Source: Linyphia triangularis (taxonomy: Eukaryota > Arthropoda > Arachnida > Araneae > Linyphiidae). Taken from it: a DNA stretch of 64,000 nucleotides. Position numbers and translations under genes: made by a program. This document shows positions 10,797 to 21,862 of this stretch, piece by piece. Under the pieces are notes generated by a model. The model was given only the letters and a program-made list of their open reading frames with translations, did not search any database and was not told the DNA's origin. Position 1 is the stretch's first letter; the number at the start of each line of letters is the position of its first letter. The DNA lies in contig OZ021722.1 in assembly GCA_963978545.1 (NCBI GenBank), positions 14,174,301-14,238,300 of the forward strand. Reading direction: 5' to 3'.

Positions 10797-11124
10797 GTCC
10801 AGCTCATTGGCGGCTTCAAGGGGGGGGGGGCATGGGGGCCATGGCCCCCTCCTTGAAGGGTTCCCTCTTCCTTCCTAGCCCTTTCAAATATCCCAAAACT
10901 CTTTGAGAATTTCCAGTTTAAAAAACGGTGAAAATACAGATTTTTAAGCACAATTTCATTAACGTAAATTTTTTCTTTACAGTACAAAAAATTATAGCCC
11001 CCCCTCAGAAAAAACCCTGGTTTTAAATGTATTTACGTACACAATACCCGGTACACAACACAAGTACACAGGTAGTGACCATCCCCCTCCTAAACGACGA
11101 TTTCCTTTTTCCCGGGGGCCTCTG

Positions 11125-11301
11125 GCCGACCAAACGGTATAGTGGTTAGCGTGCTGGCTTCTAGACCGCGAGGTTGCGGGTTCGAGTCCCGTGTAGGCAT
11201 GGGTGTTTGTAAATGTATGTTGGTTTGTTAAATGACGAAATGTTTCGGCGCATTATAGCCCTCGTGTTGCTGACGGCGCCAGATAATCTGAATACAACCA
11301 A
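11125..11301 (+). mobile_element. SINE family A, full-length, inside a hAT element
   Basis: Plus-strand copy with perfect 14-bp TSD CCCGGGGGCCTCTG (11111-11124, 11302-11315). The body matches the other A copies almost exactly, so this is one of the younger insertions. It postdates the hAT element 10805-12488. Confidence 0.92.
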
Positions 11302-11562
11302 CCCGGGGGCCTCTGCCCCTTTTTGGAACAACCATGCTCTTCTAAGCAACCATGGCGCCGAGGGTAATTTCAACACGTGATGTCTGGACTAATGTGTGAC
11401 TTTTGTCACTTGGGCATGGAATCGGTACTGTGTTATTGTTATAACTAGTTTAGACAGGCCATTTATTGTGAAAATATCTGTTGAACTAGCAACACTTTTA
11501 TTCGTTGTTTAAAGATTTCGTGATCATTTTACCTCGAGTAATTAGTGACGAATATCTACAAT

Positions 11563-12208
11563 ATGTCTTCAAAAAGAAAAAATGAGAGCATTTTTAAATA
11601 CTTCTCTAAAAAGAAATACTCAAATACCAGAAGAGTATTTTAGAATCTCGGTTTACATACCTTTATTGGATAATATAATTGAAGACATAATAGGAAGATT
11701 TCCAAAAGAAAATTTGGATTGTTTTGGCTTTCGATTATTGATTCCAACCTCCGATATGGAAAAGCCAACAGAATCAGAAAGCAACGAGCTTTAAAACTTA
11801 TTAAAGAAGTTCATACCAATTTTAGGACTGACACAAATGAGTGTTATTCTGATTGAAAGTGAGCTAGCACTATGGAGAGAGAAATGGAAAAAAGAAGAAT
11901 AGCTCCCCACTTCTGCCATTACAATGAGAGCTTGTGACAAATATGTATATCCTACTATTTACGAGTTACTTAAAATTTTGGCAACACTACCAGTTAGCGT
12001 TGCCTCTGCTGAAGAAGCTTGATGAAGTTGCTGATGAAGTTTCTCTACCCTTCGACGCTTGAAAACGTGGCTAAGAGCTAGAATGGGGGAAGAAAGGTTA
12101 GCAGGACTTAGCTTGTTGCATACTCACAGAGACATAAACATTGATGTGAGCTGTGTCATAGTCAGATTTGCCAAAACAAAGCAGAGGAAATTGGATTTTG
12201 TTCTTTAG
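11563..12208 (+). pseudogene. hAT transposase remnant (internally deleted, frameshifted)
   Basis: It begins MSSKRKNESIFKYFSKK, the usual N terminus of this hAT/ZMYM-like transposase group, and passes after a frame change directly into C-terminal sequence: YFRISVYIPLLDNII, ENLDCFGFRLLIPT, YVYPTIYELLKILATLPVSV, LRRLKTWLRARMGEERLAG, SLLHTHRDINI, stop at 12206-12208. The SVASAE region and LRRLKTWLR..MGEERL segment are the hAT C-terminal dimerisation region. The zinc finger and most of the catalytic domain are absent. It lies inside an element with 8-bp TSDs (10805-12488). Confidence 0.75.
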
Positions 12209-12496
12209 GCTTTCAAAGAGTAAAGAAGTGTGATTGTAAAACAATTATTAACTATTTTTATTTTTTGTAATTTCTTTGTTTTACTCTTTTCTTATTTTTC
12301 AGGAGAGCAATTCAAGCTTAAATTAACTTTTTTAATTCTGCATCAAATGAAAATTCTACACTTATCATTGCAATCAAGCATTTAATCAGCAGTTAGTTTA
12401 TTATAATTAGGTTACATAGAGCATACATTTTACGAACTTAAAGTTTAAAATGGCCCCCCCCTGAAAAATGAACCTAGGGCCGCCTTTGGTCCAGCT

Positions 12497-12837
12497 CCAC
12501 TAAGTAAGAACTCTGGAGGGTAGGAAAAGATGGTACACCAGCAATTATACCTAAAAGAAATATTACAATTCATTTCTGACTCTTGCATTATGTAGAGAAC
12601 ATTTTTTTTATTACTAAGAATCATTTTAGATGAGATGCAGATTTATTTGAGGTTATACAGGTTATGCTGACTATACAAATTTTGTAGGATTTTATTTTTG
12701 TAAGACTATCTTTTTACTTTTAATTACCCATATGATGCATAGGATATTGAAAATATAGTATTCGATACAAAAAAAAATCTATTTTTTAGCCTTTATCCAC
12801 GTTTTGGAGCCTCAAAAAAGTTATCTAGAAAAAATGT
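12497..12837. other. No feature recognised
   Basis: Plain AT-rich sequence after the hAT element. No open frame, TIR or tandem repeat stood out. Confidence 0.4.
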
Positions 12838-13190
12838 CTGTAGTCAGCATAACTCTAATAAATTGACCTACGATGTTCAAAAATGGTGTGTGGGTTGGTA
12901 ATGGCACAGAGACCCCCCCCCCCCCATTAAGGTTTTCGTCAAAATATATGTAAAATAGTCAAAATATATAAGAATTATTGAAAAATATATTTCCAAAATC
13001 ATCTATTTAGCATTTTTTTTTTTAATGACCTATGCTAGAATTATGGTAAATAATATAGCCAAGCTGGCCATTTTTTCTAAACGAATGATGAGAATATAAA
13101 AATGGAAAATGACACAAATTGATATCAGTATTATAATGTAACTGAAAGTTGTGCGATGTTCCACTGCCCTAGTTTTGAATTAAATTCATG
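12838..13190. repeat. Dispersed repeat D, copy 2
   Basis: Shares ordered blocks with 2930-3770 (GTCAGCATAAC, GATGTTCAAA, GGTTTTCGTC, GACCTAT...GAATTAT, GTTGTGCGATGTTCCA). It contains a run of 13 C at 12913-12925. It is shorter than copy 1 because copy 1 carries the SINE. Confidence 0.5.
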
Positions 13191-13867
13191 TTCTGGCACT
13201 TCTTCCGTTTGATTTGGATTTTTCAAAATATATGCGAGATAAAATAAATGTTATAAAACAGATTAAATCTTAGGTAAAAGAGTGAAAACTGAATTTTTCA
13301 ATTTTTCATAATATTAGTGAAAATTATGAGTGAATTTTAATTTTAAATCACATGACCCATCCCTCCTTACATGAAGGAGAGATGGAAAAATTTTCTTACA
13401 ATTTACATTTTTTTTTTTTTTTTTTTAAATACATTAGTTATTAGCATCATATTTATATTTTTCAAGTGTGTTAAAATGTTTCAAGATGTTATTCTAAACG
13501 TTTCAATGTTGTAACAGTAGAAAATAATTTGTTAGAAATATCTTTGCAAAAAATGTCCCATCTCTTCCTACTCTTCCTTAAATAGTTTCATAAAAGGCGT
13601 TATTTTCATTGTGTGATAATAAGAACTAAATATTTTTGAAAATTGTCCCATACGTAACTTACAAAGTGTACTCGATAAACTGTTACTTTCTTTGGTTTGA
13701 ATTAGTTCATAAATTAAATTTGATTACACTATTAAAATATTTTTCATGTATCAGTAATTAAAATTTTCAATGGCATAAAACGTATTTGTGATATGATATA
13801 CAAAATAATTTCCTTTTAGATTACTTTCTTTGGTTTAAATGAGTTCATAAACTAAATTTAATTGAGG
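13191..13867. other. AT-rich non-coding stretch with local duplication
   Basis: The motif ACTTTCTTTGGTTTGAATTA (near 13685) recurs as TACTTTCTTTGGTTTAAATG (near 13822) and CACTCTGGTATAAATAAG (near 14131), each followed by GTTCATAAA and a TTTAATT stretch. This suggests an old tandem duplication of roughly 140-300 bp. No genes. Confidence 0.4.
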
Positions 13868-14041
13868 AGGAATTTTAGTGAGGAGGATCCAGCTGCTCGA
13901 GAAGTTTCGCAACGTTTTTAGTTCGGTTCGTGGTTGCGGACTAGCTTCAAAGAAACTAAACATAAACATCATTTCCTTGGATCGAGTTTCCGCATCAAAC
14001 CTAGTGGTGAGTGAGAATCACCTCTCGAGTGCAAAGGGTTA
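13868..14041. mobile_element. Diverged copy of the 204-bp piggyBac-type MITE
   Basis: Shares the body in order (CAGCTGCTCGAGA, GGTTCG, AAAGAAACTAAACAT, CGAGTTTCCGCATCA) and the right end CTCGAGTGCAAAGGGTTAA. The left TIR is not recognisable, so the left limit is approximate. Confidence 0.65.
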
Positions 14042-14449
14042 ATAATTATCATTTTCAAAACCATAAATATAACTGTAGTATAATCTAAAATTGCTGTTTA
14101 ATCAAGGAAAAGTATTAGGAACTATTAGTCACTCTGGTATAAATAAGTTCATAAACTAATTTTAATTAAAATATAATTTAATTACCATATAACTTTATCC
14201 AAACGAAATTCTAAATCTGTCATATTAAAACGTTCAATACGCACCATTGAACGATTGCCAATTACACCAGAAGCTAATTTAAAAACATTTTTTGACCTAT
14301 AATTAGGGTCAATCATTTAATTCAACGCGTTATTTTCAATATGAGAATATTAGAGTCTTTAGATATATTTGAAATGATACAAAAACAATACTTATCGTTT
14401 AATTATGCAATGGAACTTATAAAAGGGAAAGATAACGAAATTTATCCTT

Positions 14450-14735
14450 ACCCAAGTAACACGGCGGTATCGGCCAAGGTCGGAGACAGGGGTTCTGAGA
14501 AGATAGACCACTGGCCAGTCCATGCTGAAACTCGAGCATCGTTCCAAAATAAACGATGTTTTAAAAATCCAAATTGTCAAAACCATCAGAAAACATATTT
14601 TTCCCGCTCCGTCCATTCTTATATCACTATATTTAAATTTTTAATACTCTGCATCAACATTTCAACAATTCCAGTATTACTCCAGCACCCTGTACTCGGT
14701 GAGATTTGCCAAGATCCGTAGTAACGGCCAGTCTA
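14450..14735. repeat. TGGCCAAT-rich repeat F, copy 2
   Basis: Begins ACCCAAGTAACACGGCGGTA, the diverged left end of family F. GGCCAAGG, GGCCAGTC and GCCAAGATCC motifs mark the body. The open frame on the plus strand (14341-14721) crosses the repeat boundary and is not a gene. Confidence 0.55.
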
Positions 14736-14876
14736 CAACGGTCCATTAAAAGTCCTCTCGGAAGGTATTTCCTCCTTCACAAACTGACTACTTAACTCAA
14801 TACTTGCTATTTGTTTTGTTGTTGTTTATTATTCGGAAAATTTATTTTTTTTCTGAGTAGAAAATGTGTATATTAA

Positions 14877-15080
14877 CCCTTTGCACTCCAGGCCATTTTC
14901 GCGCGGAGGAATCAGCAACTCGAGACATTTTAGGTTCGGCTGGTGTTTATGGATTTGCTTCATAGAAACTAAACACAGTCATTGGCCTTGCATCGAATTT
15001 CCGCATCACACCTAATGGTCCTCTCGTGGTTTGGCATCCAATCGTGTGGTGCCTGAGAGGCGCCGCTGGAGTGCAAAGGG
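14877..15080. mobile_element. piggyBac-type MITE, 204 bp, TTAA flanks
   Basis: CCCTTTGCACTCCAG to CTGGAGTGCAAAGGG flanked by TTAA (14873-14876, 15081-15084), the canonical piggyBac target. The internal sequence is the reverse complement of 8968-9171 with few differences. Confidence 0.92.
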
Positions 15081-15084
15081 TTAA

Positions 15085-16054
15085 TCTTTAATTAGAATGT
15101 AATGTAATTCAGGAAACGATTTTCATCGGTAACAAACTTTGAAGATCTGCACACACAAAAAAATCAAGTTTGTACTTAAAATCGATTGGATCTGGATACA
15201 GATATAAGTATGCCTTCGTTATACAACCCTCTAACAGGTATGCAAATATTTTGTCTGCTTTTCAAATTCAGATTAAATGAATTGATTGTTCTAATTTTGT
15301 GACCCATGTAAAAAAAAATCAATATAATTTTTAAATGGGTTAACGACTCTTAAATTATTAAAATAATATATGTACCGTTGTTGAAAAATGTTTTGCCAAA
15401 TCCTGAATAACATGCGTTATTCTTTTAATTTACAAACGATTATTTTACACGTTATGTTTAGAAAGTTCTGTTATTCTAATGTTTTGAATTTGGATTATAA
15501 AAAAAATATTATAGTGATATGAACAACGTTATTATTATTTTTATCTGACAGAAAATTGAAGAAATGAATTATCAAGTAAAATGTAATATTTTTATTAAAA
15601 ACCAGATTCTTCAATATGAGGATGTGTTAGTTTTGAGACAAGGACGGTTTTGGGTTGTTGTTCCTTTACGATTGAAACTCTCTATAAATCGTATTTAAGA
15701 AAATATTTTTAAATAACAATGAGGTCAAACAGACTTTTAAAAAACCTTCGCATAACTTTTGAACATAACATGAACCATTAAACATGATAAATAGAGACAT
15801 TTTTATTATTTTAGCAGCAGCGCTTACCAAATAATAAGCCTTCTAACTTTACCATTACATGAAATGATTTATGATAGTGAAAATATCGTTATTAAAGCCT
15901 AAGTGTTTGAAGAAGTCTCGTTTTCAAGTTGCTTTTCTTTAACCTAGTGGTGCTATTTGCAAGGAACCGCAGCCTGGATGAGATTAATTTGCTATATATG
16001 ATATATCTAATTATCATTAATCTAATAAAAGCTTTTTAAATGTTTGTAATCAGT
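15085..16054. other. No feature recognised
   Basis: AT-rich, many stop codons in all frames, no TIR pair or tandem repeat seen. Confidence 0.4.
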
Positions 16055-16350
16055 ACCCAAGTAGCACAGCAGTATTGGCCAATATCAGCCCTACATTGGC
16101 CAATCCCGATGTGGAATGGCGCAAAATCGGCCGTTCGATGCCGATATTGCCCAATCTCGCCCAATATTGAATAGACGATAATCAAAAGTTTGAAAGGTTG
16201 ATCGACAGTTTTAAAATTAAAATATTTTATGTTTAAGAAAGGAAGGTTTGCATTAATATGTTTTGTGATATTTTTGCCACGGTTTTAAGCATTTTTAAAA
16301 AAATCATGTATTTTGGAACGATCTCGACTTAAGGCCAAAACTGGCCGAAG
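16055..16350. repeat. TGGCCAAT-rich repeat F, copy 3
   Basis: Left end ACCCAAGTAGCACAGCAGTA is the best-preserved form of the family terminus, followed by TTGGCCAATATCAGCC and TGGCCAATCCCGATGTGG. The right part decays near 16350 (CTGGCCGAAGCCGATAT). Confidence 0.65.
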
Positions 16351-17707
16351 CCGATATAAAACGATGCGTAGAATTTCTCAAAAAGAATCGCCACCGAGTG
16401 GCTGAAGGAACTGAAGTGCCCGGATGTGTGTTTACTAAGTTTATTTATGTCACCGGCGCCACGGTTATTTGTAACATTAAAATTGGATCGAAAACTTATT
16501 ACTGGTAAGTGTTGTCACAATAATTTGTCGATTTCATGGGGTATCTACGTATTACATTATTGGTTTAAGTTGGTTTTAGTTAATTTCAACGATACTTGAT
16601 TGCCGACTTGGTTTGATCTACAAAAGCGATGTTGACAAAGGTGATTGATATTCACATTAAACTTGATTAGGAATCGAGTTGGTTTCAATTATTTATTTAA
16701 TGCTGCTGTTTAAAATATAAACAAGATTTTCAGCTTTTATGTCATCTGGACAAGATTAAAAGTGCTTTTAGGAAATCCGAGCTATTATCTCATCCATACA
16801 CGGATACAAACTATTAATACTCATTTAGCCATTCCCCCCTACCCCTCCATTGCTTGTTTCAAATTATACTTATACTACATGTTACATTCTAGTTTGTCTT
16901 CCTATTTATCATATTTGTTATCGTTAGTTTATATTGCTTCTTATAAAATTCAATATCCAAGCTCCAGCATGATTAGCTCTGTTAATAGAATATATTGTGA
17001 ATTGGGCATATTGAGGAAACCACATTAAATTAAAACACATCTATTACTCAATCTCAAAGGTGGTGTGGAATAGGGTGCATTATCTCAATCAACCGCTTGG
17101 CATAAAAAGTAAATGTTCTAAAAAATGTCAATTTTAACAATATTTATAACTAATGTTATTATGCCTCCTATTTTTGAAAAAATTCAGCAAACCCTGTTAA
17201 CGCAAAAGTGCTTAGCATAAAATCACATTTAATGCGAAGGAAAAGCAGTTCTTCGTACTTAAAACTTAACGTTAATTTATTTAACACAAAATTCAGTTAA
17301 AGCGAACAATTTCAGTGGCCAGATCGACTTAGCGTTAACAGGGTTTTACTGTATATGTACATTCCCCTATTCAAAAGGTCTGTCTTGTGCAAATATTGAT
17401 TTCTCAGAAAAGAGCAATGAATGGAAATTTTTGAAATATCTACAAAAATATATTTTGAATGCCTAACTTCATTTGTGTTAATTTAAACACACTATGCAAA
17501 GATGTTGTTTTTATAAAATAAAAATGTTTTGTTCATTTAAAGAAAAGACTTTCCATTTGAAAAGTAAACATCAAATATTGTAATCAAGTATTATTGTTAG
17601 TGCTATTTTCTGTCTTGGAATGAAAAGTGTAATAGTTGTAGCCTTCCTTCCCTCGGCAGTAAATTGCCAGTATGGCCTTTTAATAGTTAATTTGTTATTC
17701 TGTTCAG
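16351..17707. other. No gene recognised upstream of the DUF4806-like fragment
   Basis: A short GC-richer patch at 16380-16510 (GAAGTGCCCGG, CACCGGCGCC) could be the 5' end of the decayed gene downstream, but no start codon or domain is readable. The remainder is AT-rich. The 88-residue open frame at 16762-17028 is low complexity. Confidence 0.35.
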
Positions 17708-18419
17708 TTTAAAATAAAGAAATATACTGTTGTAAGGTTCATTGATGGAAATGGAGAACCCATAGAAGTAATTCCTTCATCTTGGTTCATCTCAGACAAA
17801 AGTTGTCTTTGGTATGAAGGGGGGAATGAACATGATTAAAGAATATATGCCCTCAAGTATAACATGGCAAACATTTAATTTTAAAATCTATTGTACATAC
17901 AGTAATTAAATTACAATTTTTGTATAGGGTATATACAAATAGTTCAAGGTATCACAAATAATGTTTCATAAGTCATTGATCTACTTATCAGTTCAAGTTT
18001 TGATGGTATAGATTTTTGAAATGGTGGACATGAATAACAGATATTTATTAACAGATTTAAATAATATTCTATTTTAATTTCTCAAACTGAAGATTGGTTT
18101 TTTAGTGAGTGATATTATAAGTGCTTTAAATAAGATATTTAATTGTATAAATAAATTGTATATAAAGTTTTGCAACTAGTTTGAGATAGCATATATCCAT
18201 AATTTTCCTATTTAGATTCATTTTAACAGGCATAAGATAAAGCTGAGCTTGCTCATTCAATTGGGAGCGATTCTTCAGAAGATGAAAATTTATTAACCAA
18301 GAAAAGCCGAACTAATATTCCAGCCCGTTTCAAAGACGATCCCCCTTCTTTGGAATCCCACAAAGAAACGAGCAAAAACTTGTTTGTGAACCAAAAAGCG
18401 TGAAAACTTCCTCTACCAG
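17708..18419 (+). pseudogene. Decayed DUF4806-like gene fragment (two exon-like blocks)
   Basis: Block 1 (17708-17811) follows TTCAG, ends at TTTG/GTATG and reads KKYTVVRFIDGNGEPIEVIP, SSWFISDKSCLW. This is the typical opening of arthropod DUF4806-type proteins (VVxF, then EVVPxSW, then C-x-W). Block 2 (18230-18419) follows TTAACAG, ends at CCAG/GTAAGA and reads DKAELAHSIGSDSSEDENL, KKSRTNIPARFKDDPPS, like the KAE..SD.ED...RRxPxRFxDD segment of the same proteins. Block 2 has in-frame TAA and TGA where CGA (Arg) would fit, and its frame does not join block 1. An exon is missing or lost, so I call it a pseudogene. The family assignment is from memory of the motif order. Confidence 0.5.
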
Positions 18420-20769
18420 GTAAGAATATATGATAATCAATTAGGTAACGCTCCAAGCAATTTCAATTTGATGTTACAATAATTTATATTTTAAAATATA
18501 ATAAGCAATGGAGAATCTCTGGTCTTTTAATAAAAAAAAATTATCTGTTTCTTTAAACAATTTTGAACAAATCACCTTTGTCATATGCTTATAATTGAGA
18601 AATTAGTTCAGTAGAAAAAACAACAAAAACACTACGTTCTAAATTAGTTCCTATAAATTTTCAAGTGCAACAGTGTATTTTATCACAGACTTTTCAACAA
18701 CACTTTTTACTATTTATTTTGATTTTATTTGGTGGTTAATTTAACAGTTTAAAAGAGATTTTTCTCTCTTATAAATTATTTATTACAATTTTAAACGGCT
18801 TAAGCCAAAAATGAACGAGTTTATAAAAAAAAACAGAATTAGCATTTATTTCGTGATTGATAGTTTTTTTGTGTGCTTGGTTGAGGTTGGTGCAAACATA
18901 TTTGCAGAGAACTTTATATAAATTAAATTCATACAAGCTCAATATATACAATTGAAATTTAAATACCAGTTTAAAATGATTTTCTTAAATGTTAGTAGAA
19001 AATGTTTTCTGATGTAACAATTTAACAAAATGTTAATAATTTTATGCTTTTGTGCAAAATTGTGTTTTTCATTTTGCAATTCTGTTTTTTTTTTTTTTTT
19101 TTTTTTTTTTTAATGGGCAGTAAATGCTGCACTGCATGATTTCTTTTATTGATAACAAATTCCAGTTCCGTAACAAAAAGAGCTTGGACAAAATAAAAAG
19201 AGCTTAAGATTAGAAAAAGTTTGATGCAATAATTTGATTTTTAAATTTTAATGTAATCTTAATGCAAACAGAAATTAACAATTTTATATTTCAGGTTCAT
19301 TTTCTTCGCCGAGGTAGAAACTTCAAAGGAAGATAAAATATGTAAAATAAAATATGTATTATAATAAACAGCTTGTATTAAATTTATGTTTTTATTATAA
19401 ATATGCACTGCAGAAAGTGACAATTAATTTAAGAGTGCATGGTTTTTAAGCCATAAAATATCAATTAAATTATATTGGGTTTCAATTATCGGTCATTAAA
19501 ATGCAATTAAAATAGGAATGAAAGTATGAAAAATTATTCATTATATGAGTATTCATGTAAATATTATTGTGGATTTTTTTAAATAATAGATGTTTTTGTT
19601 AAACAATTTTTGGATGAAAACTTTTTCAATGGGGGGGGGGGGGGTCTGCAATTTTAATTCACTTTATTGCTTTTACATTTTTACAATATTATGATTGAAG
19701 TGAATGAACTAAAGCATTAAAATGAGGTTTATTTACTATCTATTTGATTCTTAATGCATCGAGAAAAATTATGTTTTAAAAATGAAAAGGGACTTCATAA
19801 ATGAAGTTGATCGGTGCAGAAAAAATATACTTCACAAGTTTAAAATTCAACCTTATATTTTTATGAAACCTTAGCATAAAAAGTTCAATGAGTATTGATT
19901 GACCAATAGGGATTTTAAATTCTACTGTTTTCTAGTTTAAAATTGCATGTATCTTTCTAAATCCTTGAATGTCAGACATTTTGTTATCTAAATGGTTTTT
20001 TTTGGTAGGGGATTTGAAAAAATTATTTTAAAAATGTTTAAGTATAACTTAACAAATTATTAAATGTTTTTGGGCAACAATGTGTTACTAAACATTGAAC
20101 AGCTCAAAATTGAATCTAAACGCATATAAGAATTATCATTTGCAACCACTTCTTCCACCAAAAAGAAAGTTCAGATATGTTGAGTGGCAAATTTACCCTA
20201 AACTGCTCTGTGATATAATAAAAAAATAGTAGCTAAAATTGCTCTTCCAGGGTTGGAAAAAAACATGTTTTTTTGGTTTAAACAGAGGTCTTTTTTTTTT
20301 ATCCTTTTCTAATTACATGTATACATATTTATAAATAAAATTTAACATAAACAAGAATAATTTATGTTTTATAAACAATGAATATTCCTTTTGAAAGTAA
20401 TTTGAACTAAGTAAATAAACAATTGTTGCTATTTATGGGGACATTCAAATCATATTAAATTTTAATATTTTATTTATAGGTACTATTTTTTAAATTCAAT
20501 ATATACAATAGTAATTGTTTACTACATAATACATAGAATATTGCCCTTCGATTCATTTGATACTTATAAAAACTTCAATAGTTTTTAATTGGAAGATTTA
20601 TTTTAAAAATACATTAGAACATATTGTATTTCAGCTAAAAATAAAAGTCATCTACAACATCAAATAATTTAAAAAATCTAATTATAAATAAAAATACAAT
20701 TTTAAATTATTCTTAAAAAAATATTTCGTTTTTCTGAGGGAAAAAAACAAAAACATTTGGTTTAAACCA
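18420..20769. other. AT-rich non-coding sequence
   Basis: Contains T30-class (19087-19111) and G14 (19631-19644) homopolymers and a possible short last block of the DUF4806 relic near 19295 (TTTCAG followed by GTTCATTTTCTTCG). Nothing else was identified. Confidence 0.4.
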
Positions 20770-21018
20770 ATGCTCATCGATATTGCCCAAGATTGCACAT
20801 CAATACTGGCCAAAACTACTCCTCGATATCGGCCAAAACTACGCATCGATATCGGCCAAAACTGCTCCTCGAGATCGGCCAAAACCGCACTGCGATATTG
20901 GCCAATATTGCAAAAATGTTAGCCGTTCGGTGCTGGCCGTTCCGACATTACCCAGGATTGGCCAATCTTCCAGAGCTCCGGTTTCCGACATTGGCCAATA
21001 CTGCTGTGCTACCTGGGT
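20770..21018. repeat. TGGCCAAT-rich repeat F, copy 4, with 23-bp tandem units
   Basis: Ends with the family terminus GTGCTACCTGGGT. Its left part (20793-20905) is a tandem of about four to five 23-bp units of the form CCTCGATATCGGCCAAAACTA. The overlapping open frames here on both strands follow from the tandem structure (23-bp units) and lack independent support. Confidence 0.7.
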
Positions 21019-21485
21019 AATAGGAGAGAAATAAGAGAGCAATAACCACCTTCAGCCAATTTTATAAAAATCGTGTACTTACCGTCAGTAATTATCGTCA
21101 TAATTTTTCAGTCCCCCCCCCCCCCTCCCCCTCTTCTCCCCGATAAATAAAATCCCACCCTTACGGCGGAAATGTAAATCCACCACCTGTTCATTTCCAT
21201 CAGAATTACCTGTTATGATGTAATTATTCGCTAACAGTGTTCCACTGATTTACACAACACAACTAGTTCTTATATTTTTAAAAGGCTTTTCAAATTGCAA
21301 ACCCATTATAAATTTAAACAACTGAATCCACTTCTTTCCTACTATAAGAAAATCAAAATTCAGTAATTAAATTTTTTTATATTTCCCTGACAGCGTTCCA
21401 TTGCATTTTTACTTTACGCAACAGTCAATCTTATTCATTCCTACTTAATTCCCCCCCCCCCCCCTACTAAAATTTTTTAATTTAT
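21019..21485. other. No gene; two long C tracts
   Basis: C13 at 21113-21125 and C14 at 21451-21464 in an otherwise AT-rich stretch. Confidence 0.4.
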
Positions 21486-21862
21486 ACACGTGTCCAAGCT
21501 CCATGTTTTTGTTTTAAATACTATAGCTCTAAGAGACTACTACTGCCATCTGTGATACATTTTATAAACTATTCCTTGTTCTCAAGGTCGCTTTCCAGAA
21601 GCCATTTTTTAAAGATGTTAGTTCACAACTCCTAAGCGATAAAAATTCATATCAAACTTAGGTGATAATTTATTTATTTTTAATTGTTTTCCTTAAACTA
21701 TAATTTTTAAATTTACACACGCGTCCAAGCGCCATGTTTTAGTTTTAAATTCTGTGTCTCCAAAAGACTACTACTGCCATCTGTGATACTTTTTATAAAC
21801 TATTCCTTGTTCTCAAGGTCGCTTTCCAGAAGCCATTTTTTAAGATTTTAGTTCACAACTCC
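21486..21862. repeat. Tandem duplication, about 150-bp core, 230-bp period
   Basis: 21486-21632 and 21716-21862 are about 90 percent alike, including long exact runs such as CTATTCCTTGTTCTCAAGGT and CGCTTTCCAGAAGCCATTTT. The intervening 80 bp differ. No coding potential. Confidence 0.85.

Larger units (their letters stand above)
10805..12488. mobile_element. hAT element, internally deleted, with nested SINE A
   Basis: Flanked by a perfect 8-bp TSD GTCCAGCT (10797-10804, 12489-12496). Ends CATTGGCGGC and GCCGCCTTTG are inverted, followed inward by G/C-rich tracts (10 G at 10821-10830). It carries the transposase remnant 11563-12208 and the SINE at 11125-11301. Confidence 0.88.

Noticed and set aside
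14341..14721. 126-codon open frame on the plus strand
   Set aside because: It runs through the boundary of a TGGCCAAT-rich repeat copy and ends with its right terminus; no domain and no conservation of frame in the other copies.
20682..21042. Overlapping open frames on both strands with WPI/IGQ repeats
   Set aside because: Products of the 23-bp tandem units in repeat F.
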